64,000 bases of DNA, taken from positions 124,001 through 188,000 of the forward strand of contig NZ_FOBW01000007.1 of NCBI RefSeq assembly GCF_900109925.1, in the 5' to 3' direction. The notes beneath the pieces are model-generated. The model was not told the origin of the DNA. It saw nothing but the letters and a program-made list of their open reading frames with translations, and did no database searches. Below are positions 24,694 to 34,499 of this stretch, piece by piece. Within the stretch, counting starts at the first letter, position 1. Each line of letters opens with the position of its first letter. Position numbers and translations under genes: made by a program. Source of the stretch: Mesobacillus persicus. GTDB taxonomy: Bacteria; Bacillota; Bacilli; Bacillales; Cytobacillaceae.

Positions 24694-24712
24694 CGGTTTA
24701 GGAGGTGGGCTG

Positions 24713-25468
24713 ATGGAATATACGATCCAGAGTTTAGCAAGTTTGGCGGGTGTAAGTACACGAACGTTAAGGTATTATGATGAAATTGGTCTTCTTCCAC
24801 CGGCACGAATCAATTCATCTGGATATAGGATTTATGGTCAAGCAGAAGTAAACCAACTCCAGCAAATCCTTTTTTACCGGGAGCTTGGCGTTCGTTTGGA
24901 TAAGATTACGGAGCTGATGACAGCACCTTCGTTTGATGTGGGCAAAGCGCTAGAAGACCACCGCGAAAAGCTTATCGAAAAACGCGACCGGTTAAACCTA
25001 TTAATTGCCAATGTAGAAAAATCACTAGCATTAACAGAGGGGAGAACAAAAATGTCTGATAAAGAGAAGTTTAACGGATTTAAGAAAAAATTAATCGAGG
25101 ACAATGAAAAAGTATATGGGCAGGAAGTCCGTGGAAAGTATGGGGACGAGGCGGTTAACCAATCCAATGCTAAACTTTTAAATATGAGTCAGGAAGACTA
25201 CGAAAAAGTAACAAAACTAGAGCAAGATATCCGCACAGCCTTAGCCGAGTCTTTTCTCACAGGAGATCCAGAGAGTGAACTGGCCCAAAAAGCAGCAGAT
25301 TTGCATAAACAGTGGATCTCCTATTATTGGCCGCAGTATAGCAAAGAAGCTCATGCGGGGCTTGCGCAAATGTACGTGGCTGATGAAAGATTCACAGCTT
25401 ATTACGACAAAGAACAGGTAGGTACAGCAGAGTTCTTGAGAGACGCAATTCTTATTTATACAAAATAA
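24713..25468 (+). CDS. MerR-family regulator with TipAS domain (Mta-like)
   Basis: 251 residues from ATG 24713 after GGAGGTGG. The N-terminal winged helix-turn-helix (5-75, IQSLASLAGVSTRTLRYYDEIGLL) is followed by a coiled-coil dimer helix (80-110) and a C-terminal TipAS ligand-binding domain (about 125-250). Length and layout match B. subtilis Mta (257 residues), which senses hydrophobic drugs and activates multidrug efflux genes and itself. Its own MerR-type promoter predicts autoactivation. No efflux gene is adjacent. Confidence 0.92.
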   Translation: MEYTIQSLASLAGVSTRTLRYYDEIGLLPPARINSSGYRIYGQAEVNQLQQILFYRELGVRLDKITELMTAPSFDVGKALEDHREKLIEKRDRLNLLIANVEKSLALTEGRTKMSDKEKFNGFKKKLIEDNEKVYGQEVRGKYGDEAVNQSNAKLLNMSQEDYEKVTKLEQDIRTALAESFLTGDPESELAQKAADLHKQWISYYWPQYSKEAHAGLAQMYVADERFTAYYDKEQVGTAEFLRDAILIYTK

Positions 25469-25482
25469 TAGGTGAACTTTAG

Positions 25483-25546
25483 AAAAAACTCCTAAAAATT
25501 AGGTTATCGGGCATACTACCAACCTAATATGAGGAGTCTTTTTTTG
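25483..25546 (+). terminator. Terminator after the MerR gene
   Basis: AAAAAACTCCT with AGGAGTCTTTTTTT, and an inner AATTAGGTT/AACCTAATA stem. Confidence 0.8.
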
Positions 25547-25643
25547 AGTTTCTTCAGTAAATTTTGATTATATCGATAGGAATTATTAAAATAGATTTAT
25601 CACGGAATTAAGTTAGGACATGCCAATAATGAGGAGGAGCTAA

Positions 25644-25826
25644 ATGGCAAAACGGGAATTATTTTGGGGGATCATGAGCATTTTAGTTATTTTAAGTGCT
25701 TATTTTATTCCCTATACAGTTTTAACGGGCGTTGAAAGGTGGTATGGGAGTTTTCTCCTTTGGATTTTGGTTGGGGTTGTGGTGATTATCATTAATTTAT
25801 TCATCACAAGGAATTGGAGGTCTTAG
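25644..25826 (+). CDS. Small two-helix membrane protein, partner of the SSS symporter
   Basis: 60 residues with two membrane helices (about 8-28 and 37-55), ATG 25644 after GGAGGAGC. One base separates its stop from the symporter start, so the two are translationally coupled. Small membrane partners (DUF3311-like or YhdT-like) accompany many solute:sodium symporters; which family this belongs to cannot be said by eye. Confidence 0.72.
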   Translation: MAKRELFWGIMSILVILSAYFIPYTVLTGVERWYGSFLLWILVGVVVIIINLFITRNWRS

Positions 25827-25827
25827 T

Positions 25828-27312
25828 TTGAGCAATAGTTTTATCTGGTGGGGTATTGTTATTTATATTATTGTTTCTTTATATATTGCTTATTTGTCCA
25901 GAAGTGGCAAAGAGACAAGCATGTCAGGCTACTTCCTTGGCAACCGGAAAATGAATGGGTTTGTTTCGGCCTTGAGCTATAGTGCGACAACCTACAGCGC
26001 TTTTATGATGGTCGGTTTAGCAGGTTTAACCTATCGAGGCGGCGTTGGTGCCTTAGGGTTTGAAATTATTTATTTTGCCGGCGTCACGCTGGTTGCCTTT
26101 TTTGGACCAAGGTTTTGGTTAGTTGGAAATAAATATGGCTATGTAACTCCAGTCGAAATGTTGGGGGACCGCTATAATCATAAGTTGGTATCGGTGGTCA
26201 TTGCTTTAGCGAGCTGCATATTTTTAATCCCCTATAGTGCGGTTCAGTTGGCTGGGGTTGGATATTTGGTTGAGGGAATGACAAACGGGGGAATTTCCTT
26301 CACAACTGGTGTAGTCATTGCAACCGTTTTAGCCATTGTATTTTCTTTTATCGCCGGAATACGGTCCGTTATGTGGACGGATTCGTTACAAGCTTTGTTA
26401 ATGATTGTTGCCTCCACTATTGTTGTTTTACTTCTAATCCAAGGTTTGGGTGGATTTCGTGAGTTTTTTGGCACGTTGGAAGCAAACCATCCTGAGACAT
26501 TAACGGTGCCAGGAAATGGCTTCTGGAGCTTTGCTACGTTTTTATCCATGACAGTTCCATGGTTGTTCTTTAGTCTTTCCAACCCACAAGTTAGCCAGAG
26601 GATGTTTATGCCTTCCTCATTAAAAAGCTTAAGGACAATGTTATTAGGATTTTTAGGATTTGGTCTTGTTTATACGTTAGTTTCTGTTTTATGGGGATAT
26701 TCGGCCATCATCATGTTCCCAGGTTTGGAAAATGCGGATAAAGCTACACCGAGCTTATTATCTTCTGAACTAGTTCCACCTGTCCTTGGGCTTATCGTCA
26801 TGGTCGCGATTATTGCCGCAGCTATCTCTACAATTGATTCAATTATGCTAACACTTGCATCGTTGTTTGCAAGAGATGTTTATGGCAACTTACGTAAAGG
26901 GGTAGACGAGCGTCGCCAATTAGCCATTGGAAAAATCGTTATGCCAATCATTGCAATCATGGCTTTTGCCTTTGCTGAATTGCAATTGGATCTTATTGCG
27001 GTGTTATCAGTCGCTTCTTCCGCAGGACTCGCCGTATCCGTGCCCGCCATCATCGGTGCATTTTTTTGGAAAAAGGGAACAGCTGCTGGGGTGATTGCTA
27101 GTGTCTCAATTAGTGGAATCCTTGTGCTTATTCTAGAAATGACCGCAGTAAAACCGTTCGGCTTAGGTTCTGGTGTTTGGGGACTAGCTTCATCAACTGT
27201 CTTATTTATCGTTGTTAGCCTGCTTACGAAAGCACCTACAGAAAAAGCAACGGAATTTATTGATTATGTGAATTCAGAGTTGAAACAAAAACTATCACCT
27301 AATAAATCTTAA
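25828..27312 (+). CDS. Sodium:solute symporter (SSS family)
   Basis: 494 residues with about 13 membrane segments. The N-terminus has the SSS features SMSGYFLGNRKMNGFVSALS and SATTYSAFMMVGLAG, with AAAISTIDSIMLTLASLFARDVY near residue 330, the region that holds the second sodium site. Imports a small organic solute with Na+; the substrate (panthothenate-, proline- or monocarboxylate-like) is unclear. TTG start at 25828 after GGAGG. Ends at a hairpin shared with the convergent aminotransferase. Confidence 0.9.
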   Translation: MSNSFIWWGIVIYIIVSLYIAYLSRSGKETSMSGYFLGNRKMNGFVSALSYSATTYSAFMMVGLAGLTYRGGVGALGFEIIYFAGVTLVAFFGPRFWLVGNKYGYVTPVEMLGDRYNHKLVSVVIALASCIFLIPYSAVQLAGVGYLVEGMTNGGISFTTGVVIATVLAIVFSFIAGIRSVMWTDSLQALLMIVASTIVVLLLIQGLGGFREFFGTLEANHPETLTVPGNGFWSFATFLSMTVPWLFFSLSNPQVSQRMFMPSSLKSLRTMLLGFLGFGLVYTLVSVLWGYSAIIMFPGLENADKATPSLLSSELVPPVLGLIVMVAIIAAAISTIDSIMLTLASLFARDVYGNLRKGVDERRQLAIGKIVMPIIAIMAFAFAELQLDLIAVLSVASSAGLAVSVPAIIGAFFWKKGTAAGVIASVSISGILVLILEMTAVKPFGLGSGVWGLASSTVLFIVVSLLTKAPTEKATEFIDYVNSELKQKLSPNKS

Positions 27313-27344
27313 GGTGGTCTAACAAAGTAAAAACCTAGCTTGTA

Positions 27345-27386
27345 AAAAAACGGCAACCGCCCTTGATGGGAAGGTTGCCGTTTTCA
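27345..27386. terminator. Bidirectional terminator
   Basis: AAAACGGCAACC/GGTTGCCGTTTT stem between the convergent symporter and aminotransferase genes. Confidence 0.85.
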
Positions 27387-28562
27387 TTAAACAGCTCTAA
27401 CGTATGCGATTTCTTTGAATTTTTCTGTTGCAGCCTTTACATCTACGACAAAACCAAGTTCTGTCAGAGTTTCTCCAATTAGAACAATCGCCTTTTCTAA
27501 CATATCTTCCGTGGTATTGCCCATATGGCCAATACGGAATGCTTTACCGGCTAAATGAGCCAACGCTCCCGCAACAATCAATCCTTTTTGCGCAAGGGCA
27601 GTACGGAAAGCAACATCGTCTAATCCTTCTGGGTAAAGGATGCAACTAAGTGTTGCTGCTGCAGCATTTTCCTCAGCGAGGGCATTCATCCCGTAAACAG
27701 CCAAGGCAGCCCTTACCGCTTTTCCGTAGGCAGCATGCCGTTGATAACGGTTCTCCATTCCTTCTTCGAGTACAAGCCTCATCCCTTCATTGTATGCGTA
27801 GACAAGGTTTACTGGTGGAGTGGCAAAGTACTTCTGTGGGTCATGCATAATCGGGATCCAGTTATAAATATCTGTGTAGTAAGCTGGTACTCGACCTAAT
27901 TGTTCACGAGCAACTAGTGCCGTTTGGTTAAAGGCAACAATTGCTAGGCCTGGAGGAACGCCAATCGCTTTTTGTGAACCTGTTAAAAGTACATCAATTT
28001 TGGCATTAGCCGCACCGTAACTTTTACTCATATCTTCCTCCATTGCAGCGGTCGCACAAACGCCATCAAGAATAACAAGAGCACCATGTTTTTTTATGAT
28101 TGGAATAAGGGCATCCAAATCAGCAGCGACTCCAGTAGAGGTGTCTGCGTGGGTAATGGTGACGGCTTTAAAACTTCCTCCCGCAAGAATGCTTTCAACA
28201 TCAAGTGGCTGAACTTGTTTCCCCCATTCAGATTGGACAACTTCTACCTCATACCCAAAAGCTTCCCCTAATTTGATGAAGCGATCACCAAAATAGCCTT
28301 GGCTAATAACCAAAACCTTTTCACCTGGTGCAACGGTATTAATTAAAGCCATTTCCATTGCCAGTGTTCCTGACCCAGAAATAACAAAGACTTCGCCATC
28401 GGTCTTTAACATTTCCCTTGTCTTTTCAATTGAACTACGATAAATCGCCGCAAACCTTGCATCCGTGTGGCTACGGGTTTCCTGTCCAAGAGCATCGTAG
28501 ATTGAATCGACCACAGGTGTTGGTCCAGGTATAAGCAACATTTCCTCATTACGCAAAGCCAT
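27387..28562 (-). CDS. Class V aminotransferase (alanine-glyoxylate/serine-glyoxylate type)
   Basis: 391 residues, PLP-dependent. The N-terminus LLIPGPTPVVDSIYDALG is typical of the AGT/SGAT subgroup; the PLP lysine is in LLTGSQKAIGVPPG (about residue 198), Asp in LVILDGVCATAA binds the pyridine nitrogen, and RIGHMGN near the end binds the substrate carboxylate. It likely transaminates glyoxylate with alanine or serine, or acts like PucG in purine breakdown. ATG 28562 follows AAGGGGATGG. Convergent to the SSS gene. Confidence 0.9.
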   Translation of the reverse strand: MALRNEEMLLIPGPTPVVDSIYDALGQETRSHTDARFAAIYRSSIEKTREMLKTDGEVFVISGSGTLAMEMALINTVAPGEKVLVISQGYFGDRFIKLGEAFGYEVEVVQSEWGKQVQPLDVESILAGGSFKAVTITHADTSTGVAADLDALIPIIKKHGALVILDGVCATAAMEEDMSKSYGAANAKIDVLLTGSQKAIGVPPGLAIVAFNQTALVAREQLGRVPAYYTDIYNWIPIMHDPQKYFATPPVNLVYAYNEGMRLVLEEGMENRYQRHAAYGKAVRAALAVYGMNALAEENAAAATLSCILYPEGLDDVAFRTALAQKGLIVAGALAHLAGKAFRIGHMGNTTEDMLEKAIVLIGETLTELGFVVDVKAATEKFKEIAYVRAV

Positions 28563-28707
28563 CCATCCCCTTAGTGTTTATAAAGTAATTAAACAATTCT
28601 ATCTTCTATTTTACAGATAAAAAAACCTTTAAACTGTACTTTATTTGTAAACTTTATTACATTATCTACTATTAGATCAGGAGAGCAAAACAGTTTACAC
28701 ATTAAAC

Positions 28708-28762
28708 CCGGATGGTAAAAACCTGGAAGGTGCCTGGCACCTTCCAGGTTTTTACCATCCGG
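28708..28762. repeat. GGTGCCTGGCACC repeat, copy 4 (perfect 55-bp palindrome)
   Basis: Two perfect 27-base arms around T28735. The core is GGTGCCTGGCACC and the outer arm is CCGGATGGTAAAAACCTGGAA with its complement. Confidence 0.92.
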
Positions 28763-28946
28763 TGATGCCACCAGTGACCCCATCCAAAATTCCAACCCAC
28801 AGGAGGGACTCTTATTTAGGCTTTCACATGTTCTGGGCCTTTGCCATATCCTTTAAGGAGAACCTATCTATCCGCCGATGCATAATAATTAGCATAGGAG
28901 TCATGTTCCTCTACTGGGTTAAGCTATAGGTAACACAGTTTTCCAG

Positions 28947-28975
28947 TTGACGGGATATCATTCCTCATGTATGAT
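28947..28975 (+). promoter_or_regulatory. Sigma-A promoter of glmS
   Basis: TTGACG (28947-28952), a 17-base spacer and TATGAT (28970-28975), about 70 bases upstream of the ribozyme cleavage site. Confidence 0.75.
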
Positions 28976-29046
28976 AATCCTGTTTTACATGAAATTAAAG
29001 AGAAAGGTGGGTAGGAGTCAAATACGAAAAGGAAGGTTCATTTAAA

Positions 29047-29193
29047 GCGCCAGGGCTAATTCTGTCCGAACAAGAGAATTAGTTGACGAGGTGGAGGTTT
29101 ATCGAGTTTTCGGCGGATGCCTCCCGGCTGAATAGCACAGCCGTGATTCCTGCTTTAAAACATTAGGGTAACTTAATGCACAAAGAGAAGGGA
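29047..29193 (+). promoter_or_regulatory. glmS ribozyme (glucosamine-6-phosphate activated)
   Basis: All conserved blocks are present in order: GCGCCAGGGCT at the 5' end (cleavage before G29047), GTTGACGAGGTGGAGGTTTATCG, TTCGGCGGATGCCTCCCGG, a variable stem, GCTTTAAAACATTAGGGTAAC and CACAAAGAGAAGGG. It self-cleaves when bound to glucosamine-6-phosphate and so lowers glmS mRNA. A further leader of about 110 bases with a GGGGGC-type hairpin separates it from the start codon. Confidence 0.96.
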
Positions 29194-29307
29194 ATGCTAA
29201 AATCTAAAACGGTTGGAGAAAGTATCTGACCTTTATTTAACCAGAGATAAGGGGGCAGGGAGCCCCCGAGGCTTCTTGCCCTCTATCGTCTAAGGAGGAA
29301 AAGAAGT

Positions 29308-31110
29308 ATGTGTGGTATTGTTGGATATATTGGATATAATGATTCGAAAGAAATTTTATTAAAAGGCTTAGAGAAGCTGGAATACCGTGGATATGATTCA
29401 GCAGGGATTGCTGTCATCAATAACGATGGCGTTCGTATCTTTAAGGAAAAAGGTCGGATTGCTGACCTAAGAGAAGCGGTTGATAACAACGTTGAGGCAA
29501 ACACAGGGATTGGCCATACACGTTGGGCAACTCACGGAGTTCCAAGCAAAACGAACTCTCATCCACATCAAAGTGATTCTGCAAGATTCACCCTTGTTCA
29601 TAATGGGGTTATTGAAAACTATGACCTCCTTAAGCGCGAGTATTTGCAAAAAGTTACCTTGAAAAGTGAAACTGATACAGAAGTCATCGTTCAATTGGTT
29701 GAACTATTTGTTAACGACGGTTTAACTGTTGAAGAAGCGTTCCGCAAAACGCTAACACTTTTACATGGATCATATGCACTTGCACTTATTGACGAACAAG
29801 ACAAAGAAACCATTTATGTTGCGAAAAACAAAAGTCCGCTACTTGTCGGGTTAGGATTTGGCTTTAATGTTGTTGCAAGTGATGCAATGGCGATGCTCCA
29901 AGTAACAGATAAGTATGTAGAACTAATGGATAAAGAAATGGTTCTTGTCAAAAAGGATGAAGTAACGATTCAGAACCTTAACGGCGATGTCATCAACCGT
30001 GAACCTTATACAGCTGAACTTGATGCGAGTGATATTGAAAAAGGAACATACCCACACTATATGCTTAAGGAAATCGATGAGCAGCCAGCAGTTATGCGTA
30101 AAATCATTCAAAACTATCAAAACGATAGTGGTGAGCTTCAGATTGATCAGGATATTCTGTCTGCCATGAATGATTCTGACCGTATTTACATTATTGCTGC
30201 AGGTACTTCTTATCACGCAGGGTTAGTTGGGAAGCAGTTTCTTGAAAGAATGGCACAAATTCCAGTAGAAGTGCATATCTCTAGTGAGTTTGGCTACAAT
30301 ATGCCGCTACTATCGAAAAAACCATTATTCATTTTCATATCTCAAAGTGGAGAAACAGCTGATAGCCGTCAAGTTCTTGTTCAGATAAAAGAGATGGGCC
30401 ATAAATCCCTGACAATCACAAATGTTCAAGGTTCAACATTGTCACGTGAAGCGGACTATACGTTGCTTCTTCATGCTGGACCTGAAATTGCCGTGGCATC
30501 AACGAAAGCTTATACAGCTCAGCTTGCTGTTTTAGCGATTTTAGCTGAAGTGACTGCGAAAAGCCGTGACATTGAAGTTCCATTTAGCCTTGTCCAAGAG
30601 CTAGGGATTGTTGCAAATGCAATGGAGGTTCTTCGTGATTCAAAAGAAGAGTTCGAAGCAATTGCTCGTGAGTATTTATCTGTAACAAGAAACTGTTTCT
30701 TTATTGGACGTGGAATTGACTTTTATGTCGGCTTAGAAGGTGCCTTGAAACTTAAGGAGATTTCCTATATTCAGGCTGAAGGTTTTGCTGGTGGCGAACT
30801 TAAGCACGGTACGATTGCCTTGATTGAAGAAGGTACACCTGTTATCGCGCTTGCAACTCAAAAATTTGTTAACTTAAGCATCCGTGGAAATGTCAAAGAA
30901 GTCGTCGCACGTGGGGCGAATCCATGCATCATTTCAATGGACGGCTTGAACACAGATGAAGATCGCTTTGTCATCCCAGAAGTACACGAATTATTAACAC
31001 CTCTTATCTCTGTTGTTCCAATGCAGTTGATTTCTTATTACGCGGCACTGCACCGTGACTGTGATGTTGATAAACCAAGAAACTTGGCAAAATCCGTTAC
31101 TGTCGAGTAA
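29308..31110 (+). CDS. glmS: Glutamine--fructose-6-phosphate aminotransferase
   Basis: 600 residues. It makes glucosamine-6-phosphate from fructose-6-phosphate and glutamine, the first step to peptidoglycan amino sugars. The N-terminal class II glutaminase starts with the catalytic Cys2 (MCGIVGYIG), with HTRWATHG and HNGVIENY following. Two SIS sugar-binding domains come next ([41 protein letters not shown]), and the C-terminus is [16 protein letters not shown] 29308 follows AAGGAGG. Controlled by the upstream ribozyme. Confidence 0.98.
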   Translation: MCGIVGYIGYNDSKEILLKGLEKLEYRGYDSAGIAVINNDGVRIFKEKGRIADLREAVDNNVEANTGIGHTRWATHGVPSKTNSHPHQSDSARFTLVHNGVIENYDLLKREYLQKVTLKSETDTEVIVQLVELFVNDGLTVEEAFRKTLTLLHGSYALALIDEQDKETIYVAKNKSPLLVGLGFGFNVVASDAMAMLQVTDKYVELMDKEMVLVKKDEVTIQNLNGDVINREPYTAELDASDIEKGTYPHYMLKEIDEQPAVMRKIIQNYQNDSGELQIDQDILSAMNDSDRIYIIAAGTSYHAGLVGKQFLERMAQIPVEVHISSEFGYNMPLLSKKPLFIFISQSGETADSRQVLVQIKEMGHKSLTITNVQGSTLSREADYTLLLHAGPEIAVASTKAYTAQLAVLAILAEVTAKSRDIEVPFSLVQELGIVANAMEVLRDSKEEFEAIAREYLSVTRNCFFIGRGIDFYVGLEGALKLKEISYIQAEGFAGGELKHGTIALIEEGTPVIALATQKFVNLSIRGNVKEVVARGANPCIISMDGLNTDEDRFVIPEVHELLTPLISVVPMQLISYYAALHRDCDVDKPRNLAKSVTVE

Positions 31111-31121
31111 TCATTAAACTT

Positions 31122-31171
31122 AAAATCCGAAGGTAACCTGAATTTTTTTCAGCCCTTCGGATTTTTTTTAT
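31122..31171 (+). terminator. Terminator after glmS
   Basis: AAATCCGAAGG pairs with CCTTCGGATTTTTTTT. Confidence 0.88.
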
Positions 31172-31358
31172 TCCTATAAAAGTAATTTCTGTCAGTGCGA
31201 AATAAGTGGTAGTTTTTCCCCAGAGAAATTTGTCGATTTTTGTTGCAATTTTATTAGGAAAGTATTATTATGAGTTCATTGTCATTATATTGAAAAAATA
31301 TTCTAGCAATTTTAAAAAGTAAAAAACAGAGGAAACACTAGTTGGAGGAAATAAAAAA

Positions 31359-32714
31359 ATGAAAGAAAAATTATCCTTTTCATCATATGCTACGATAGGA
31401 TTTATGTTATTTGCGTTATTTTTCGGAGCGGGAAATCTAATTTTCCCAGCACAATTAGGTCAAAATGCGGGAACCAATTTTTGGCCGGCAGTTACGGCTT
31501 TTTTAATCACAGGAGTTGGTTTGCCGTTACTTGGGATCTTGGCGATGAGTTTTTCAGGTAGTCGGGATTTACAGGAGCTTGCAGGTAGGGTACATCCTGC
31601 TTATGGTGTCTTTTTCACATCCCTTCTTTACCTAACGATTGGGCCATTCTTTGCAGCTCCTCGTACCGGTACAGTTGCATATGAAGTAGGAATTGCGCCA
31701 TTTGTAAGTGAAGGATTCCAGCAAACGGGGCTAATTCTGTTTACGGTTCTGTTCTTTGCAGCTACACTTGTTTTTTCATTATATCCTGGACAGATTGTCA
31801 ATACTGTGGGGAAATTTCTAGCTCCCGGGTTGGTAGGGTTGATTGCTATTCTTTTATTAGTTGTGATTTTCAAGCCAATGGGAGAGATTCAGGCTCCCCA
31901 AGAGGCCTACCAAAATGGAGCTTTTGTTAAAGGGTTTCTAGAGGGGTATAATACGATGGATGCATTGGCATCCCTAGTGTTTGGGATTATTGTCATTAAA
32001 GCCATCCGTGCGATGGGAGTCACCTCAAATAAGGGAATTCTAGTTTCAACGGCTAAATCTGGCGTTGTTGCAATTACCTTGTTAGGCGCGATTTATGTAG
32101 GAATTGCCTATTTAGGTGCGACAAGTGTAGATGTGGTTGGCATCGCTGCAACAGGTGGTCCCGTGTTAAGTAGCGCTGTCTCTTATTATTTTGGCACTAT
32201 TGGGTCTGTTTTTTTAGCGGTAATGATTATCTTAGCTTGTTTAACAACAGCGATTGGTTTAATGATTTCTTGTGCTGAGTATTTCCATTCACTATTCCCA
32301 AGATTCAGTTATAAAACATTGGTTGTTTTGTTTACAGTCGTGACATTTGTGATTGCGAACTTTGGACTTGCCAATATTATTACGTTTTCAATCCCTGTAT
32401 TAATGTTCTTGTATCCACTTGCAATCGTCTTAATGATTTTGGCTTTCATGTCTCCTTTGTTTGGTCATGCGCGCCTTGTCTATATTTCTACAATAGCGAT
32501 TACCTTCTTAATCAGCATTTTTGATGGATTGAAGACATTCTGTAATTTACTTGAAATTAGTTATTATGGGTGGATGGTTCCAATTATCGATTTGTATGAA
32601 CAAACCCTCCCATTTTATAATGAAGGGCTTGGATGGTTGCTACCAGCTTTGATCGTTATCATCTTAACAAGTGTGATTTCTAGAATCCAGCATGTTTCTA
32701 CTGTGAAAGCCTAA
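31359..32714 (+). CDS. brnQ: Branched-chain amino acid transport system II carrier (BrnQ)
   Basis: 451 residues with 12 membrane helices, LIVCS family. The N-terminus has the BrnQ signature FALFFGAGNLIFPAQLGQNAG and TGVGLPLLGILAMSFSG. It imports leucine, isoleucine and valine with Na+ or H+. ATG 31359 follows GGAGG. No T-box or CodY box was recognised upstream. Confidence 0.95.
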   Translation: MKEKLSFSSYATIGFMLFALFFGAGNLIFPAQLGQNAGTNFWPAVTAFLITGVGLPLLGILAMSFSGSRDLQELAGRVHPAYGVFFTSLLYLTIGPFFAAPRTGTVAYEVGIAPFVSEGFQQTGLILFTVLFFAATLVFSLYPGQIVNTVGKFLAPGLVGLIAILLLVVIFKPMGEIQAPQEAYQNGAFVKGFLEGYNTMDALASLVFGIIVIKAIRAMGVTSNKGILVSTAKSGVVAITLLGAIYVGIAYLGATSVDVVGIAATGGPVLSSAVSYYFGTIGSVFLAVMIILACLTTAIGLMISCAEYFHSLFPRFSYKTLVVLFTVVTFVIANFGLANIITFSIPVLMFLYPLAIVLMILAFMSPLFGHARLVYISTIAITFLISIFDGLKTFCNLLEISYYGWMVPIIDLYEQTLPFYNEGLGWLLPALIVIILTSVISRIQHVSTVKA

Positions 32715-32730
32715 GGACTATTGAATAGTA

Positions 32731-32767
32731 AAAAAGAGAGCGCTGATATAGAAGGCGCTCTCTTTTT
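32731..32767. terminator. Bidirectional terminator after brnQ
   Basis: AAAAAGAGAGCGC/GCGCTCTCTTTTT stem, also placed to end the minus-strand gene at 32786. Confidence 0.88.
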
Positions 32768-32785
32768 ATATATTAAAATCATAAT

Positions 32786-33028
32786 CTATTTTTTACTCTG
32801 AAGTTTTTTTATTTCTTCTAAAATATACTTTACTCCAATCAATGTACACAGGATGACGGTGAAAATTAACGTAACGATTAGTGCATGTGTTTGCAGATGG
32901 TAAGAGCTATCTACAGATGAGTAGCCTAAATTGGATAGAATCGGTGAAACAATAAACAAACTACTAAAAAATAAAATGATTGTAGCTAAAATAGCTCCGC
33001 CAATTGTTTTCAATGTCTCACTCTCCAT
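32786..33028 (-). CDS. Small membrane protein of unknown function
   Basis: 80 residues with two predicted membrane helices (about 9-31 and 48-69) and a basic C-terminus. The binding site before ATG 33028 is weak, but it lies 14 bases after the stop of the gene at 33043, so coupling is possible. No motif recognised. Confidence 0.5.
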   Translation of the reverse strand: MESETLKTIGGAILATIILFFSSLFIVSPILSNLGYSSVDSSYHLQTHALIVTLIFTVILCTLIGVKYILEEIKKLQSKK

Positions 33029-33042
33029 GGTGAAAATTAAAT

Positions 33043-33210
33043 TTACCTCTGCCCGGGAAGTTTTTCCATTACAACGATTAGAAAGGTTGCAAACGGTCCT
33101 AGGAGCAAAGATAGTAAAAACCAGCTCATACCTGATCTATTTTTCCCCTGAGCCAGACCAGCGTTAATGAGGGCTAAGGTTCCCCACCCAACAAAATATC
33201 CATTGTCCAT
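33043..33210 (-). CDS. Small membrane protein, 55 residues
   Basis: Start at ATG 33210 with AAAAGGTGA upstream; the longer frame overlaps the desulfurase. Begins MDNGYFVGWGTLALINAG, followed by a basic turn (QGKNRSG) and a hydrophobic helix (WFLLSLLLGPFATFLIVV). The pattern of a Gly-rich segment and one LLLGPFATF helix is seen in small Bacillus membrane proteins, but no function is known. Follows the cysteine desulfurase by 19 bases. Confidence 0.6.
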   Translation of the reverse strand: MDNGYFVGWGTLALINAGLAQGKNRSGMSWFLLSLLLGPFATFLIVVMEKLPGQR

Positions 33211-33229
33211 AGTAATCACCTTTTCTGAT

Positions 33230-34345
33230 TTAGATTGTCCGGAGTAATTGTACAACCGTATCAATTTCTTGCTTCGTCGTATACCTCCCTAAACTAAACC
33301 GAATAGCCCCCATCCCGACGGATTCCTTTACTCCCATTGCTTTTAAGACAGGAGATAAGTTTACTTCGCCTGCATGACAAGCGGATCCAGTCGAGGCTGC
33401 GATTTGAGGGAGGGAGGTGAGGATGTCCTGCCCAATTCGATTTTCAAAATTTACATTTAGGGTATTCGGTAACCGATCTTCTGGATGCCCATTCAAAGAA
33501 AGACTAAGGTGGGGAAGTAGTTGTAATTGATGCCAGAAATCCTCTCTTAACTGTAGGATTTTTTCATTTTCTCTGTCACTGATAGCGGCTAATTCACAAG
33601 CACGACCTAACCCAACAACTTGTAAAACATTTTCCGTCCCGGCTCTTTTTCCACGTTCATGCCCTGCCCCGTGTATGAGTGGCTCGATTTCAATTCCTTC
33701 TCTAATATACAAGGCGCCAACACCCTTAGGTGCATAAACCTTATGACCAGCAATCGTTAAAAAATCAATATTTAGCGTATCCACATTTAAAGGAACCTTC
33801 CCAACGGATTGCGATGCATCCGTATGGAATAGGATACCGTGTTCCCTGGCAATCTTGCCAATTTCCTCTATCGGTTGGATCGTTCCGACCTCATTGTTTG
33901 AATGCATCACGGAAATTAAAATCGTCCTGTCCGTGAGGGCTTGCTCAATATCGAGGGGATTCACTTTGCCGTATTCATCTACATTAACGTAGGTGATTTT
34001 CGCCCCATGGTTCTCAAGGTACTTACAGGGGTTCAAAATGGCGGGGTGTTCAATTTTGGTCGTGATGATATGATTCCCTTTTTCTCTGTAACTCTGAAAG
34101 ACCCCTTTAAGAACATGGTTATTAGATTCACTTCCACCGCTGGTAAAAATCACTTCGTTTGTTGAACAATTAAGAAGCGAAGCAACTTGTGATCTCGCTT
34201 GCTCAACAGCCTCTTTACCATGAATGCCGGCAAAGTGAAGGGCAGATGGATTTCCATAATATTGTTCTAAATAGGGTAGCATTGCTTCCTTAACCTCCGG
34301 AGCAATTGGCGTGCTTGCATTATAGTCTAAGTATATTTGTTGCAC
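33230..34345 (-). CDS. Cysteine desulfurase (NifS/IscS family)
   Basis: 371 residues, GTG start after AGGAGG. PLP enzyme releasing sulfur from cysteine as a persulfide. Motifs: YLDYNASTPIAPEV, SGGSESNN, HTDASQSVGK, PLP Lys in TIAGHKVYAPKG (about 203) and the persulfide Cys in STGSACHAGE (about 324). No iscU, thiI, mnmA or nad genes adjoin it, so the sulfur acceptor is unknown. The start lies about 300 bases below a cre-containing promoter whose transcript appears to stop first at a hairpin at 34503-34547. Confidence 0.92.
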   Translation of the reverse strand: MQQIYLDYNASTPIAPEVKEAMLPYLEQYYGNPSALHFAGIHGKEAVEQARSQVASLLNCSTNEVIFTSGGSESNNHVLKGVFQSYREKGNHIITTKIEHPAILNPCKYLENHGAKITYVNVDEYGKVNPLDIEQALTDRTILISVMHSNNEVGTIQPIEEIGKIAREHGILFHTDASQSVGKVPLNVDTLNIDFLTIAGHKVYAPKGVGALYIREGIEIEPLIHGAGHERGKRAGTENVLQVVGLGRACELAAISDRENEKILQLREDFWHQLQLLPHLSLSLNGHPEDRLPNTLNVNFENRIGQDILTSLPQIAASTGSACHAGEVNLSPVLKAMGVKESVGMGAIRFSLGRYTTKQEIDTVVQLLRTI

Positions 34346-34499
34346 GGATATCCTCCTATCATCTCAAAAACCTAGTTGATATATCTCTCTAAATCTATTA
34401 ATTCTACTGTAACATCCTTCTGGTCTTCTATAAAACGATTTTCAATGTATCTAATTTGTTCAATTGGAAAAGGGCGGTGTACAACGGAGAACAGTAGAG

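Larger units (their letters stand above)
28563..29046. other. Intergenic region before the glmS ribozyme
   Basis: Apart from the palindromic repeat at 28708-28762 and the glmS promoter at 28947-28975, I see no gene or structure. TAAGGAGAACC at about 28852 is not followed by a useful open frame. Confidence 0.5.

Noticed and set aside
31359-32714. T-box or CodY control of brnQ
   Set aside because: No T-box core or CodY motif could be found in the roughly 190-base leader.
34376-34499. Open minus-strand frame ending in IEQIRYIENRFIEDQKDVTV... just before the cysteine desulfurase
   Set aside because: It reads like a protein tail but has no usable start codon or binding site after the upstream terminator; probably a decayed fragment or chance, so not annotated.
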